Assembly (NCBI GenBank): GCA_965214525.1
Contig: OZ243959.1
Coordinates: 2,776,535 to 2,840,534 of the forward strand
Length of the DNA: 64,000 nucleotides
Source: Qipengyuania_B sp965214525
Lineage (GTDB): Bacteria > Pseudomonadota > Alphaproteobacteria > Sphingomonadales > Sphingomonadaceae
Reading direction: 5' to 3'
In this document: piece after piece, positions 10,991 through 20,710 of the stretch
Layout of the letters: each line of letters starts with the position of its first letter
Numbering within the stretch: the stretch's first letter is position 1
The notes under the pieces: model-generated
Databases searched by the model: none
What the model saw: the letters and a program-made list of their open reading frames with translations, nothing else
What the model was told of the DNA's origin: nothing
Made by a program: the position numbers and the translations under genes

Positions 10991-11951
10991 TCACTCCCTG
11001 CCGATCGGCCGCTCGATCGAGTGAGCCGGCTGACAGGATCGGACGGAGGCAAAGCCTTCGTTTGCTCGCGCCATACGCAGCATCGCGTCGGCATGACGCT
11101 GCGCAACTTCACGCTGAGCGTGCCCGTATCCGCCACCAAGGGTGCTGGCGATGGGCACGCCCCGCCCGCGCACCTCGCGAATTACGAAACAGTCGCGCCG
11201 CGCCAAGCCAGTATTGCTTAGCGCTAGCCTGCCGAGCCGATCGTTCGCATGAGGGTCGACACCCGCCTGATAGAGCACCAGGTCGGGCTCGAAAACTGTC
11301 GAGCAACACCGGCAAATGCCGCTCCAACTGTTCCATGTAACCGGCATCGTCCGTGCCGTCGGCCAGTTCGATATCGAGATCCGATTGCGCCTTGCGCACC
11401 GGGAAGTTTTTTGCGGCGTGCATGGAGAAGGTGAAGATGTCCTCACGTCCAGCGGTAAGCGCGGCTGTGCCGTCGCCCTGATGAACATCGAGATCAACGA
11501 CAAGGATGCGCTTGGCGTCGCCTTCCGCGATCAGCCGGTTCGACGTGACGGCAAGGTCGTTGAACACGCAATAGCCCGCGCCCGTCTCGTACAGGGCATG
11601 GTGGCTGCCAGCCGCGCTGTTCGCGGCATAGCCGTGCCGCATCGCGAGTTGAGCCGCCAGCCACGTTCCGCCATTGGTATGCCGCACCCGGCTCGCGATA
11701 TGGGGCGTGACGGGAAATCCGATCCGCCGCTCCTTCTCGCGCGGAACCTGCGCCGCGAACACCTGCGCCACGTAGGCAGGATCATGGACCGCCTCCAGCC
11801 ATTCGCCCGGCATCGGCTCGGGCGCGTATTCCGTCATCGGATAGCCTGAAGCGCGCAACGCCATCATCACCAGCTGGTATTTGTCGAACTTGAACGTCCC
11901 GCTCGTCGGAGGCGGGGCCATGTAGTCCACATGGTGAACGACATGAAGCAT
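10991..11951 (-). pseudogene. Histone deacetylase / acetoin utilisation family protein (frameshifted)
   Basis: The N-terminal two thirds reads in one frame from ATG 11951: HHVDYMAPPP, ETGAGYCVFNDLAV, and the metal site LVVDLDVHQGDGTA. The C-terminal third (EPDLVLYQAGVDPHANDRLG, then STLGGGYGHAQRE) reads in the next frame down to the stop at 10991. The switch falls at a run of four A on the plus strand (11292-11295): removing one base gives an uninterrupted protein of about 319 residues, the normal length. Family members are Zn-dependent amidohydrolases that deacetylate lysine or small amines. Either the gene is broken or one base is a sequence error. It starts 2 bases after the ispG stop, so the two are likely cotranscribed. 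Confidence 0.85.
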
Positions 11952-11953
11952 GT

Positions 11954-13087
11954 CTATTCCGCTGCCACAACCTCGCCCGCATCGCTCATCTCGCGTTCGA
12001 TCGCGGCGGCCTTGGCTTCCACCAGCGCGACGATGTGTTCGAGCATGTCGGCATCCGACACGTGATGGTCCGTCACGCCAGACAGATAGACCATGTGCTT
12101 GCCCTTGCCGCCGCCGGTCAGGCCGATATCGGTCTCGCGCGCTTCACCCGGGCCATTGACGACGCAGCCGAGCACCGACAGCGACAGGGGTGTCTTGATA
12201 TGGCTCAGCCGGTCTTCCAGCGCCTGCACCGTGCGGATGACGTCGAAACCCTGCCGCGCACAGGAAGGGCAGGAGACCACCCGCACGCCCCGCGTTCTGA
12301 GCCCCAGCGCCTTCAATATCTCGAACCCGACGCGCACTTCCTCCTCCGGCTCTGCCGACAGGGAAACGCGGATCGTGTCGCCGATGCCGGCCCACAGAAG
12401 AGAACCAAGACCAATGGAGGACTTCACCGTCCCGCCAATAAGCCCGCCCGCCTCGGTGATGCCCAGATGCAGCGGGCAATCGACCGTCTCGGCCAGTTGC
12501 TGATAGGCAGCCACGGCGAGGAACACGTCGGATGCCTTCACCGCAACCTTGTATTCGTGGAAGTCGTGGTCTTGCAGTAGCTTGATATGGTCAAGCGCGG
12601 ATTCCACCAGCGCCTCCGGACACGGCTCGCCGTATTTCTCCAGTAGATCCTTCTCGAGCGACCCGGCATTGACCCCGATCCGGATCGCGCAGCCATTGGC
12701 CTTTGCCGCGCGGACCACTTCTGCCACGCGCTCGTTCGAGCCGATATTGCCCGGATTGATGCGCAGGCACGCCGCGCCAGCATCCGCCGCTTCCAGCGCG
12801 CGTTTGTAATGAAAATGAATGTCGGCCACCAACGGCACGCGAGAAGCGCGAACGATCCGGCCGAAGGCGGCTGTGCTGTCCGTATCTGGGCACGATACGC
12901 GGATAATGTCGGCCCCGGCTTCCTCGCACCGACGGATTTGCTCGATCGTGGCCGCCGCATCGCTGGTCAGTGTATTGGTCATGGTCTGCACGGTGATCGG
13001 GGCGTCGCCGCCAACAGCCACGTTGCCGACCATGATCTGGCGGCTGGGGCGGCGTTCAATCGTGCGCCAGGGTCTCAATGCGTTCAT
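11954..13087 (-). CDS. ispG: 4-hydroxy-3-methylbut-2-enyl diphosphate synthase (GcpE)
   Basis: Penultimate enzyme of the MEP isoprenoid pathway; converts MEcPP to HMBPP with a [4Fe-4S] cluster. 377 residues. The N-terminal TIM-barrel part includes VQTMTNTLTSDAAAT and RINPGNIG; the C-terminal cluster-binding part has the paired Cys of SCPSCARQGFD and the third Cys in VLGCVVNGPGEA, with the usual Glu after. Start ATG 13087. The deacetylase-family gene follows directly, and the divergent zntB begins 187 bases away. Confidence 0.96.
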   Translation of the reverse strand: MNALRPWRTIERRPSRQIMVGNVAVGGDAPITVQTMTNTLTSDAAATIEQIRRCEEAGADIIRVSCPDTDSTAAFGRIVRASRVPLVADIHFHYKRALEAADAGAACLRINPGNIGSNERVAEVVRAAKANGCAIRIGVNAGSLEKDLLEKYGEPCPEALVESALDHIKLLQDHDFHEYKVAVKASDVFLAVAAYQQLAETVDCPLHLGITEAGGLIGGTVKSSIGLGSLLWAGIGDTIRVSLSAEPEEEVRVGFEILKALGLRTRGVRVVSCPSCARQGFDVIRTVQALEDRLSHIKTPLSLSVLGCVVNGPGEARETDIGLTGGGKGKHMVYLSGVTDHHVSDADMLEHIVALVEAKAAAIEREMSDAGEVVAAE

Positions 13088-13274
13088 CGGTTCGTCTCTA
13101 TCAAAAATCGCGTCGACCGCATGCTACGTAGTGCCGGAAAACAAAGGGGTCGGCTGCAAGTGGGCGCGCCGCAAGCCCCGATATGGGCAAAAAGCTGCAC
13201 GATTGCGACGTGTTTCACGCATGACGTGTTAGCATGGCTTGCCGATGGTGGGAATGCGTCGCAGGAAGACGCCA

Positions 13275-14282
13275 ATGAACGCACCGCAGCCCAACGATCG
13301 ATCCGACCTTGACGGGCCACTGCTGTTCGGCCGCGTGCTGGATGGAACGGGCGGTGCGCGCGCGATCGAATGGACCGAGGCGCGCGCCTGGCGAACGGCC
13401 AATAAGGGTGATGTGCTGTGGTTGCACCTGTGCCGCAACAAGCCCGGGGTGCAGGAATGGCTGGAAGACGCCCTTGCGATCCCCGAGCCGACCGCTGAAT
13501 TGCTGACCAGCGACGCCACCCGGCCGCGTGCATTTCGCGAGGGTGATACGCTGGTGGCCACGTTGCGCGGCATCAACTTCAACCCCGGCGCCGAACCGGA
13601 AGACATGATTTCGATGCAGCTTTGGTCCGACGGACGAAGGCTGATCACGCTAAGGCGGCATCCCCTGCAAACCCCACGCGACGTTCTGGCGGAGATAGAC
13701 AGTGGCCGGGGCCCCACCGATGCGGGCGCGCTCATAACCCAGTTGACCGAATTGATGATCGCCCGGATGAATCAGTCCATCGTCGACATGAACGACCATA
13801 TCGATGCGGTGGAGGAGCAGGATGCGGAGGAGGACGCGGACGAGATGCTGCAGACCATCGCCACCATTCGCCGCAATTGCCTCGCTTTGCAGCGCCACAT
13901 GGGCCCGCAGCATGTCGCGCTCGAAGCGATCAGCCGGGACGCGCCGCCCTGGTTCGAAGATCACGACCGGCGCGAGATCGCGGAAAGTATCGACCGCCTG
14001 CGCCGCTATCTCGACGACATCGACGTCAGCAAGGAGAGCGCCGTCGTGCTGCAGGACGAACTACGCGCCCGCGCGCTCGCCCGGTCGGAACGGACGAATT
14101 ACATCCTCACCATCGTTGCTGCCGTGTTCCTGCCGCTGGGCTTCATCACCGGCCTGCTCGGCATCAATGTCGGCGGCATTCCCGGTGTCGATGACAGCAA
14201 CGCATTCTGGGTCGTCCTAGGCCTGTGCGGCCTGGTCTTCGCCATGCAACTGCTACTGTTCTGGCGCTGGCGCTGGCTATAA
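13275..14282 (+). CDS. zntB: ZntB/CorA-type divalent metal transporter
   Basis: 335 residues of the CorA superfamily: a large soluble N-terminal domain, a long stalk helix rich in charged residues (MNDHIDAVEEQDAEEDADEM) and two C-terminal membrane helices. The loop motif after the first helix is GIN (about 296-298, LLGINVGGIPG), which is the variant seen in ZntB zinc transporters rather than the GMN of CorA magnesium channels. ATG 13275 has a good ribosome site (GGAAG); the frame is open 12 codons upstream. It converges on the SDR gene with a 7-base gap. Confidence 0.85.
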   Translation: MNAPQPNDRSDLDGPLLFGRVLDGTGGARAIEWTEARAWRTANKGDVLWLHLCRNKPGVQEWLEDALAIPEPTAELLTSDATRPRAFREGDTLVATLRGINFNPGAEPEDMISMQLWSDGRRLITLRRHPLQTPRDVLAEIDSGRGPTDAGALITQLTELMIARMNQSIVDMNDHIDAVEEQDAEEDADEMLQTIATIRRNCLALQRHMGPQHVALEAISRDAPPWFEDHDRREIAESIDRLRRYLDDIDVSKESAVVLQDELRARALARSERTNYILTIVAAVFLPLGFITGLLGINVGGIPGVDDSNAFWVVLGLCGLVFAMQLLLFWRWRWL

Positions 14283-14289
14283 CCTCCGG

Positions 14290-15252
14290 TCAGTAGCTGA
14301 ACTGCTGTCCCACCAGCTGTTCGGACAGTTGCCAAAGCCGCTTGGCATTCTCCTTGTCCACAGCGTAGGAGCGTACGCCGCCGCTGGCACTGTCATCGTC
14401 CTGCTGCGCGATGTGGCAATCCTCCGCATACACGCCGCCGCGCCCCTGCAGTTCGTCGGCGGTCGCGACCCAGCAAGTCGTCGCTGCACCCTGCGGAACC
14501 GATTTTAGGGGCTGCGGCTGTTCGCCCTTGGCCTGAGCATTCTTGCGAATGCGCTCCATCAACTCGGCCATGTCCTCCTGCGACAAATGGCGACCCAGAT
14601 TGGTCATGATCCCGCCTGGGTGCAGTGCGTAGGAATGAATGCCTTTTTTACCGAGCCGTTCTTCCAACCCGACCGTAAACTGGATGTTGGCGGTCTTGGA
14701 CTGGCCGTAAGCCTGCCACTTATCGTATTCGCGGCTTGTGTAGTTCGGATCGTCGAAATGCACGGGGTCGATGTGATGGCCCCTGCTGGACAGATTGACG
14801 ATGCGCGGGTTCTCACCGCGTTCTAGCAGCGGCATCAACAGGTTGGTCAGCAGGAAATGGCCCAGATGGTTGGTGCCGAACTGACGTTCGAACCCGTCCT
14901 TCGTTTCGCCTTGGGGGCACGCCATGACGCCAGCATTGTTGATAAGGAGGTCGATCCGGTCGAAGCGTTCGTTCGCTTCGACCGCGCACTGCCGCGTGCT
15001 GGCAAGCGAGCCGAGGTCGCAGGTAATGGCTTCTACCTTTGCGCTAGTTGCCCGCCCGATCTCTTCAGCGGCCTCTTGCGCCTTGCTCGTATCGCGGCCG
15101 GCGATGATGATATGCGCGCCTTTTGCCGCCATCGCGCGCGCTGTTTCCTTGCCGAGGCCGGAATAACCGCCAGTGATGAAGACGATGCGACCAGAAAGGT
15201 CCTTATCGGCCAGAACCTCGTCCGCCGTCGTGTCGAACCCAAAATCGCTCAT
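14290..15252 (-). CDS. Short-chain dehydrogenase/reductase (retinol-dehydrogenase-like)
   Basis: 320 residues, a classical-type SDR. The nucleotide site TGGYSGLG is at 27-34, NNAG at 105-108, the catalytic Ser in NLSS near 154-156, and the Tyr/Lys pair Y182xxxK186 (AYGQSKTAN). Overall order resembles retinol dehydrogenase/WW-domain oxidoreductase-like SDRs, with a C-terminal extension beyond 280. The substrate cannot be inferred. Downstream of and close to (12 bases) a GNAT gene on the same strand. Confidence 0.85.
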   Translation of the reverse strand: MSDFGFDTTADEVLADKDLSGRIVFITGGYSGLGKETARAMAAKGAHIIIAGRDTSKAQEAAEEIGRATSAKVEAITCDLGSLASTRQCAVEANERFDRIDLLINNAGVMACPQGETKDGFERQFGTNHLGHFLLTNLLMPLLERGENPRIVNLSSRGHHIDPVHFDDPNYTSREYDKWQAYGQSKTANIQFTVGLEERLGKKGIHSYALHPGGIMTNLGRHLSQEDMAELMERIRKNAQAKGEQPQPLKSVPQGAATTCWVATADELQGRGGVYAEDCHIAQQDDDSASGGVRSYAVDKENAKRLWQLSEQLVGQQFSY

Positions 15253-15264
15253 CGTTTATCTCCA

Positions 15265-15783
15265 TTACAGGCGCAACTCGTACAGGTACTCGTCATCGCG
15301 GTGGTTGCCGACGTAGAAATCAATATCGGCTATGTGTGCGAACCCGTATTGTTTGTAGAACCGCTGGGCTCGGGCGTTTTCGCTCCAAACCGACAGCTGC
15401 ATGGCATCGTGCCCCTGGTCGCGCGCATAGGCAAGCGCCCATTTCATGAGCGCCGCGCCAATGCCGCGGCCGGTCGCCGCTGGATCGGTATAGAGCTGGT
15501 TGAGGGCAATGGGGTGTGCCGCATCGGAATATGCCGAGAACCCGCTTGGACGTTCCAGCTTGCAATAGCCTACCAGAGCCATGTCGTCCCACGCGAGCCG
15601 ATGCTCGCATTGGGTACCGGCGACTTCGCGCTCCACCGTGCTGACCGCGTAATGTTCATCGAGAAACATCTTCAGATCGGCCGGATCGTACAAGTGTCCG
15701 AAAGCCTCACGAAAAGCGTGCTCGCTTAGATGCTGAAGGACTGAAACATCCTCCAACGAAGCGGGGCGCAAAGTGATGGTCAC
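15265..15783 (-). CDS. GNAT-family N-acetyltransferase
   Basis: 172 residues with the GNAT fold. The acetyl-CoA loop is ATGRGIGAALMKWAL (about 103-117), preceded by strand NQLYTDPA and followed by ARAQRFYKQYGF typical of the C-terminal motif. The acceptor could be a small molecule or a protein terminus. Sits between the channel gene (38 bases upstream) and the SDR, all on the minus strand, possibly one transcript. Confidence 0.85.
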   Translation of the reverse strand: MTITLRPASLEDVSVLQHLSEHAFREAFGHLYDPADLKMFLDEHYAVSTVEREVAGTQCEHRLAWDDMALVGYCKLERPSGFSAYSDAAHPIALNQLYTDPAATGRGIGAALMKWALAYARDQGHDAMQLSVWSENARAQRFYKQYGFAHIADIDFYVGNHRDDEYLYELRL

Positions 15784-15820
15784 TTCGCGCCCCTAACCGC
15801 CTTAGTCCAGCTTGTGAAGC

Positions 15821-17077
15821 TTACGCACCCGGAGGCAGCGGATCGTTGTCCGTGCCGGTCACCGTGCGGGTACGCGTTGCGGGCGATCCGGTCGAGCGAC
15901 CTGCATGTTCGCGCGCCTTGTCGTCCAGCTGCTCGAGTTTGCGACCGGCCCATTCGCGCCCGCCAATGCCGAAGGCGAGGGCCCCGGCCACAGCCGCACC
16001 GATGACCAGCGCACCAAAGGCAAGCTGCACGATCTCTTCGCCGATGCCCATGAAGGTAAGGCCCATGAACGTGAAGAGAATGATGGTCGCCCATTTGATG
16101 ACGGTGGCCGCCAAACCGGATTCTTCTGTCCCGCCGATCATGCGAGCCAGCATCCGTCCGATCAGGAAGCCGGCCAGGATGACAACGGCACCGAAAATGA
16201 CCTGTCCGGCCAGTTCCAGTATCTCACCAAGCAACGCCGTCAGTTCCGGAAAGCCCAGCAGCCTGGTCGCCGCGATGGCGAAGAACAGGATGATGGCAAT
16301 CTGCGCGACGCGGGCGACCACGCTCGATAGCGTGATGTTGCCCGGCAGCAGCTCCGTCGAACCGAACGCCTGGTCGGCCCCGAAGCCGACCATGATGTTC
16401 TTGATCAGATCGACCACGAAGCGGCTCACCAGATAGCCGATGCCCAACAAGATGGCTGCGCCGATGATCAGCGGGATCGCCCGAAGGATGAGACTGAGCA
16501 TGTCGCTGGCCGGCTCGGAGATAGCCCTTATGTCCAGCACATCGAGCGCCGCGATCGTGAAGAAGATCGCGATCACCGCATAGACGATCGTGCCCAGCGT
16601 CTTTGACAGGCGCGGATTGCCGGTGAGCGTTTCGCCGCCTCCCCGGTTGATCCATTTGTCGAAGTCGAAGGTTTGCAGCGCCGTCACCGTGATATCGCGG
16701 GCAATCTTGGCGATCACCAGCCCCACGAAGAACAAGATGGCCGCCCCGATTACATTGGGAATGATATCGACCACGTTTTCCAGCAGACCTTGCAAGGGCA
16801 AGATCACGTCGCCCAGGCCCAGAATGCCCAGAATGACGATCAAACCGACGAGCCAGATCAGCAGCGCGATGATCCTGCCGAGCGCAGAGCCCATCGTTTC
16901 GCCCGATTCCGTGTTATGCTCCCGGAAGAAAGCCACGTTGTCGACCAGCTTGGCGAATGCCCACTTCGCCAGTTTGGCCAAGGCCCACGTGACAATGAGC
17001 GTGACGATAACGAACGCGGCCTTCTGTAATATCAGCACCGCCAGGTTCTCATCGAACCGGTAATTTCCCAAGCGCAT
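15821..17077 (-). CDS. Mechanosensitive-channel-like membrane protein with repeated TM helices
   Basis: 418 residues from ATG 17077. Repeated amphipathic hydrophobic segments of the conserved TM-helix type are visible, for example IIALLIWLVGLIVILGILG, NVIGAAILFFVGLVIAKIA, IPLIIGAAILLGIGYLVSR and VIFGAVVILAGFLIGRMLA, and a last Gly/Ala-rich helix GALVIGAAVAGALAFGIG followed by GREWAGRKLEQ. The C-terminal tail is polar. The family is annotated as small-conductance mechanosensitive channel homologues. A GGGAGA ribosome site supports this start; the frame remains open about 200 codons upstream but that part has no membrane or family features. Confidence 0.82.
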   Translation of the reverse strand: MRLGNYRFDENLAVLILQKAAFVIVTLIVTWALAKLAKWAFAKLVDNVAFFREHNTESGETMGSALGRIIALLIWLVGLIVILGILGLGDVILPLQGLLENVVDIIPNVIGAAILFFVGLVIAKIARDITVTALQTFDFDKWINRGGGETLTGNPRLSKTLGTIVYAVIAIFFTIAALDVLDIRAISEPASDMLSLILRAIPLIIGAAILLGIGYLVSRFVVDLIKNIMVGFGADQAFGSTELLPGNITLSSVVARVAQIAIILFFAIAATRLLGFPELTALLGEILELAGQVIFGAVVILAGFLIGRMLARMIGGTEESGLAATVIKWATIILFTFMGLTFMGIGEEIVQLAFGALVIGAAVAGALAFGIGGREWAGRKLEQLDDKAREHAGRSTGSPATRTRTVTGTDNDPLPPGA

Positions 17078-17212
17078 GGAAAGGTCTCCCTGTTGTGTCG
17101 GTCCGCCCCTAGCACGAACTCGTGCATTAGGACAATTGCGACCCGGGATAAGTTCCTGCGAATACGAAATTGTGCTTGGTAAGCGCCATCGTTTCAAACT
17201 ACGCTTCACCCT

Positions 17213-18274
17213 ATGAAGCATCTCATTATCATTATTGCCGCCTTGGCCGGTGCCTGTACGGCAACAGCGCAGGAGAGTCCGATGAGCGATCGCTGGTCCC
17301 TTGCAATCCACGGCGGCGCCGGCACGATCCTGCGCGAAAACATGACCGAGGAGCGTGAAGCGGAATACCGCCTGGCGTTGCGCCAGGCGTTGGACGCGGG
17401 CGCTGCTGTATTGGCGCAGGGAGGCGCATCGATCGATGCCGTGACAGCGGTCATCACCCGGCTGGAAGATGATCCCAAGTTCAATGCAGGGCGGGGCGCG
17501 GTCTTTACCTGGGACGAGACGAACGAGCTCGACGCGGCCGTGATGGACGGACGCGACCGCTCTGCCGGGGCTGTCGCGGGGGTCCGGACGATCCGAAATC
17601 CGATCCTGCTGGCACGCGAAGTGATGGCGGACGGGCGGCATGTCTTCCTGAGCGGCGCGGGGGCGGAAGAGTTCGCTTCCGATCATGACATCGCCACCGC
17701 ACCGCCTGAGTATTTCGCGACCGACCCCCGTCGCAAATCGCTAGAAGCGATGAAGTCGCAGAACCTGTCCGCGCTTGATGTGGATTTCAAGTTCGGCACG
17801 GTGGGCGCGGTGGCGTTGGATAGGCACGGCAATCTGGCCGCGGGAACGTCGACCGGCGGGTTGACCGGCAAGCGCTGGGGGCGGATCGGCGATGCTCCGC
17901 TGATCGGCGCAGGCACCTATGCCGACAACCGCGCCTGCGCCGTCTCCGCCACCGGCGACGGCGAGTACTTCATCAGGGTCGGCGTGGCGCATGAGGTCTG
18001 CACGCGCCTGCGGTTGACCGGTCAGTTGGCGCTCGAAGAATTTGCAGGGGACGAAGGTTCGGACGGGGCCCGCGACGTTCCGCTGACGGCAACCATCGTG
18101 CAAGGCGTTGCCGATGCCGTCATTGACGAAGTTGCGCAATTGGGCGGAAGTGGCGGCATCATCTTGGTGACGCCCGCAGGCGAAGCGGTGTTCAGTATGA
18201 ACACCCCAGGCATGTATCGCGGCCGCGCCACCAGCGATGGCGTCAGCGAAGTTGCCATCTACGCCGACGAATAG
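17213..18274 (+). CDS. Isoaspartyl peptidase / type III L-asparaginase, exported
   Basis: 353 residues. Ntn-hydrolase that autocleaves to expose a Thr nucleophile and hydrolyses isoaspartyl dipeptides or asparagine. The N-terminal strand LAIHGGAGTI (30-39), the FNAGRGAVFT segment and the processing site DFKFGTVGAVALD (nucleophile Thr196) are present, then GTSTGGLTGKRWGRIGDAPL in the beta subunit. A signal peptide (about 1-20, CTATAQE) implies export; the Cys at position 15 is not in a standard lipobox. Divergent from the channel gene. Confidence 0.9.
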   Translation: MKHLIIIIAALAGACTATAQESPMSDRWSLAIHGGAGTILRENMTEEREAEYRLALRQALDAGAAVLAQGGASIDAVTAVITRLEDDPKFNAGRGAVFTWDETNELDAAVMDGRDRSAGAVAGVRTIRNPILLAREVMADGRHVFLSGAGAEEFASDHDIATAPPEYFATDPRRKSLEAMKSQNLSALDVDFKFGTVGAVALDRHGNLAAGTSTGGLTGKRWGRIGDAPLIGAGTYADNRACAVSATGDGEYFIRVGVAHEVCTRLRLTGQLALEEFAGDEGSDGARDVPLTATIVQGVADAVIDEVAQLGGSGGIILVTPAGEAVFSMNTPGMYRGRATSDGVSEVAIYADE

Positions 18275-18283
18275 GCTACCGCG

Positions 18284-19177
18284 TCACCCGCGCTTGCGTG
18301 CTTCGGGGTAGCTGCCCAGAATGCGCAACTCCTTGGCGAAGAAGGCCAGTTCTTCGAGCGCCCGATCGACTGGCGGCTCTCCCGGAACGCCGTGGATGTC
18401 GGCGTAGAACATCGAGGCGGAAAAGCTGGCGCCGTGCTGATAGGATTCCAGCTTTGTCATGTTGATGCCGTTGGTCGCAAAACCGCCGAGCGCCTTGTAG
18501 AGCGCCGCAGGTATGTTGCGCACTTCGAAGATGAACGTCGTCAGCGCGTCGGTGTTCACCAAACTTGCCGGATCAAGCCCCTGCTTGGCCAGGACGACGA
18601 ACCGCGTCGTGTTGTCGGGCGCGTCTTCTACGCGATCCTCGATGATGCGCAGTCCGTACAGTTCCGCTGCCATGCGGGGCGCGATTGCAGCAATCCGGGG
18701 GTCGCCGCGTTCCTTGACATAAGCGGCCGCGCCGGCAGTATCGGCGTGGCTCATTGGGATGATGCCACGCCGGCGCAGGAAATGGCGCGACTGCCCCAAC
18801 GCCTGCGGATGGCTGTAGGCCGCTTCAAAAGGACCCGGGCCGATCGCCATAAGGGCGTGCCGGATCGGCATGAAATGCTCCGCGACGATGGCCAGGCCGC
18901 TTTCGGGCAGCAGAAAGTGGATATCCGCAACCCGGCCATGCTGCGAATTCTCGATCGGGATGATAGCGCTGGCCGCGCGCCCGTCCTTCACGGCCTCCAG
19001 GGCGTCGGAAAAGCTGAAGCACGGCAACGGCAGGGCCTCTGGCGCGAACCCCATCGCCGCCTGATGTGAATTGGCACCGGGGGCTCCTTGAAAGGCGATG
19101 GCATTGCCGGGCATCGCCGCTGCGCTGTCGCGCAAACGTTCGACCAAAGCGAGGGCTGGGGCTGGAACACTGTGCAT
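18284..19177 (-). CDS. pheA: Prephenate dehydratase
   Basis: Converts prephenate to phenylpyruvate in phenylalanine synthesis. 297 residues: a periplasmic-binding-like catalytic domain (AFQGAPGANSHQAA near 29-42, PIENSQHGRVAD, SHPQALGQSR, and the catalytic Thr-Arg-Phe in DNTTRF) followed by an ACT regulatory domain (TFIFEVRNIPAALYKALGGF and the KLESYQ segment, where a phenylalanine-binding ESRP-type motif is expected but reads differently). It is a monofunctional enzyme without a chorismate mutase domain. Converges with the peptidase gene. Confidence 0.95.
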   Translation of the reverse strand: MHSVPAPALALVERLRDSAAAMPGNAIAFQGAPGANSHQAAMGFAPEALPLPCFSFSDALEAVKDGRAASAIIPIENSQHGRVADIHFLLPESGLAIVAEHFMPIRHALMAIGPGPFEAAYSHPQALGQSRHFLRRRGIIPMSHADTAGAAAYVKERGDPRIAAIAPRMAAELYGLRIIEDRVEDAPDNTTRFVVLAKQGLDPASLVNTDALTTFIFEVRNIPAALYKALGGFATNGINMTKLESYQHGASFSASMFYADIHGVPGEPPVDRALEELAFFAKELRILGSYPEARKRG

Positions 19178-19309
19178 TCTGGAAGTGACCGATAGGGGCG
19201 TGCGGCAGCCTGGGCAAGGCGCGCAAACCCTTGCGCGCAGATGTGCAAAACACTAATGGCTGCCTCAAACCATTCTCCAACTTCAAGACTTTGCGGACCG
19301 AACCCCACC

Positions 19310-19999
19310 ATGAGTGATCGCCTCAACACCATTTTCGGCTGGCTGCTGTTCGCTGGCATCATTGCCCTCGGGCTTTCCATCGTCAGCGGGATGTATTTCG
19401 ACAGCGGCGAGATCGAGGAATATGGCTACGCGATCCAGGGCGCCGTGGAAGAGGGCGGCGGTGACGAGGGGCCGGATTTGGGCACGCTGCTGGCCGCGGC
19501 AGACCCGGCGGCAGGCGAAAAGGTGTTCGCCAAATGCACTGCCTGCCATTCCACTAATTCGGGCGGTGCGAACGGCATAGGACCGAACCTTTACGGTGTC
19601 ATCGGGTCGCCCATCGGCAAGCATGCGGCAGGGTTCGCTTACAGTTCCGCTCTCACCGGGATGGGCGGCAATTGGGATTATGCGGCAATGGATGCGTGGC
19701 TGGAAAACCCGCGCGGCTTTGCTCCGGGGACAAAGATGAGTTTCGCCGGTCTGGGCAAGGGCGAAGATAGGGCGAACGTCATAGCCTACCTCAAGGCCAA
19801 TGGTGGCGGCCCCGCCTATCCCGAGCCGGCCGCACCCGAGGCTGAAGAAGGCATCGATGGCGCAGGCGAAGGTCCGGGCGTTACCGAGGGCGCCGCGCCG
19901 AGCGCCGTCGAGGCGGCAGGGGCAATGGGCGACGAGCAGCCCGTGCCCTCGCAAGGCGCGGCAACCGGTAACAACAGCGATGCCAAGCCTGGAAGCTAA
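19310..19999 (+). CDS. Membrane-anchored class I cytochrome c
   Basis: 229 residues from ATG 19310. An N-terminal uncleaved helix (about 7-29, IFGWLLFAGIIALGLSIVSG) anchors a single-haem domain. The haem site is CTACH (76-80) and the sixth ligand is probably Met143 (PGTKMSFAGL). The long C-terminal tail is rich in Pro, Ala, Glu and Gly and looks disordered. The architecture matches CycM-type cytochromes that carry electrons to terminal oxidases. The upstream extension of the frame (23 codons) is not family-like. Confidence 0.9.
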   Translation: MSDRLNTIFGWLLFAGIIALGLSIVSGMYFDSGEIEEYGYAIQGAVEEGGGDEGPDLGTLLAAADPAAGEKVFAKCTACHSTNSGGANGIGPNLYGVIGSPIGKHAAGFAYSSALTGMGGNWDYAAMDAWLENPRGFAPGTKMSFAGLGKGEDRANVIAYLKANGGGPAYPEPAAPEAEEGIDGAGEGPGVTEGAAPSAVEAAGAMGDEQPVPSQGAATGNNSDAKPGS

Positions 20000-20029
20000 G
20001 CCTGGCGATCTCGCCTGGCGCTGAGGCAA

Positions 20030-20710
20030 TCAGCCTTGCGCAATACCAGCTGAACCTTTGAACCCTTGCGCGACGACATACCATTCGGATGAACCCTTGC
20101 GGCTGGCCGGGGGTTTGGCATGCTTCACCGAACGGAAATGACGTTTCAGCAGGTTCAGCAGGTCGGTATCGGTGCCCCCGGCGAGCACCTTGGCGACGAA
20201 TGCGCCGCCGGTCGACAATGTCTCGATCGCGAACGTGGCGGCAGCCTCGACCAGACCCATCGTGCGCAGGTGATCGGTCTGCTTGTGTCCGACCGTGTTC
20301 GCCGCCATGTCCGACAGGACCAGATCGGGCGATCCGCCAAGTGCTTCGACAAGCGCGGCTGGCGCATGGTCGTCCATGAAGTCCATCGCAAGCAGTGTCA
20401 CGCCCTCGATTGGTTCGGTTGGCAGAAGGTCGATGCCGACGATACGCGCCGCCGGTTGTTGGCGGACAGCGACCTGGCTCCATCCTCCCGGTGCGACGCC
20501 AAGGTCGATGATCCGCCGGGCATCCTTCAGCAGCCCATATTTCTGGTCCAGCTCAATGAGCTTGAATGCGGCACGGCTGCGAAATCCGGCATCCTTCGCT
20601 TGCTTGACGTAAGGGTCATTCAGCTGCCGGGCAAGCCAGCGATTGGAAGACGCCGTTCTTCCCCGCGCCGTCTTGACCCGCTTATCCGGATCCCGCCCGG
20701 ATCGCGTCAT
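20030..20710 (-). CDS. rlmE: 23S rRNA (uridine-2'-O)-methyltransferase RlmE
   Basis: FtsJ-type methyltransferase that modifies U2552 in the ribosomal A loop. 226 residues. SAM motif DLGVAPGGWSQ at 69-79; the catalytic tetrad reads Lys50 (AFKLIELDQKY), Asp134 (VLSDMAAN), Lys174 (FVAKVLAGG) and Glu209 (SSEWYVVAQGFKG). A basic N-terminal tail precedes the fold. Its start overlaps the end of the upstream phosphatase gene by four bases (ATGA), so the two are translationally coupled. Confidence 0.95.
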   Translation of the reverse strand: MTRSGRDPDKRVKTARGRTASSNRWLARQLNDPYVKQAKDAGFRSRAAFKLIELDQKYGLLKDARRIIDLGVAPGGWSQVAVRQQPAARIVGIDLLPTEPIEGVTLLAMDFMDDHAPAALVEALGGSPDLVLSDMAANTVGHKQTDHLRTMGLVEAAATFAIETLSTGGAFVAKVLAGGTDTDLLNLLKRHFRSVKHAKPPASRKGSSEWYVVAQGFKGSAGIAQG

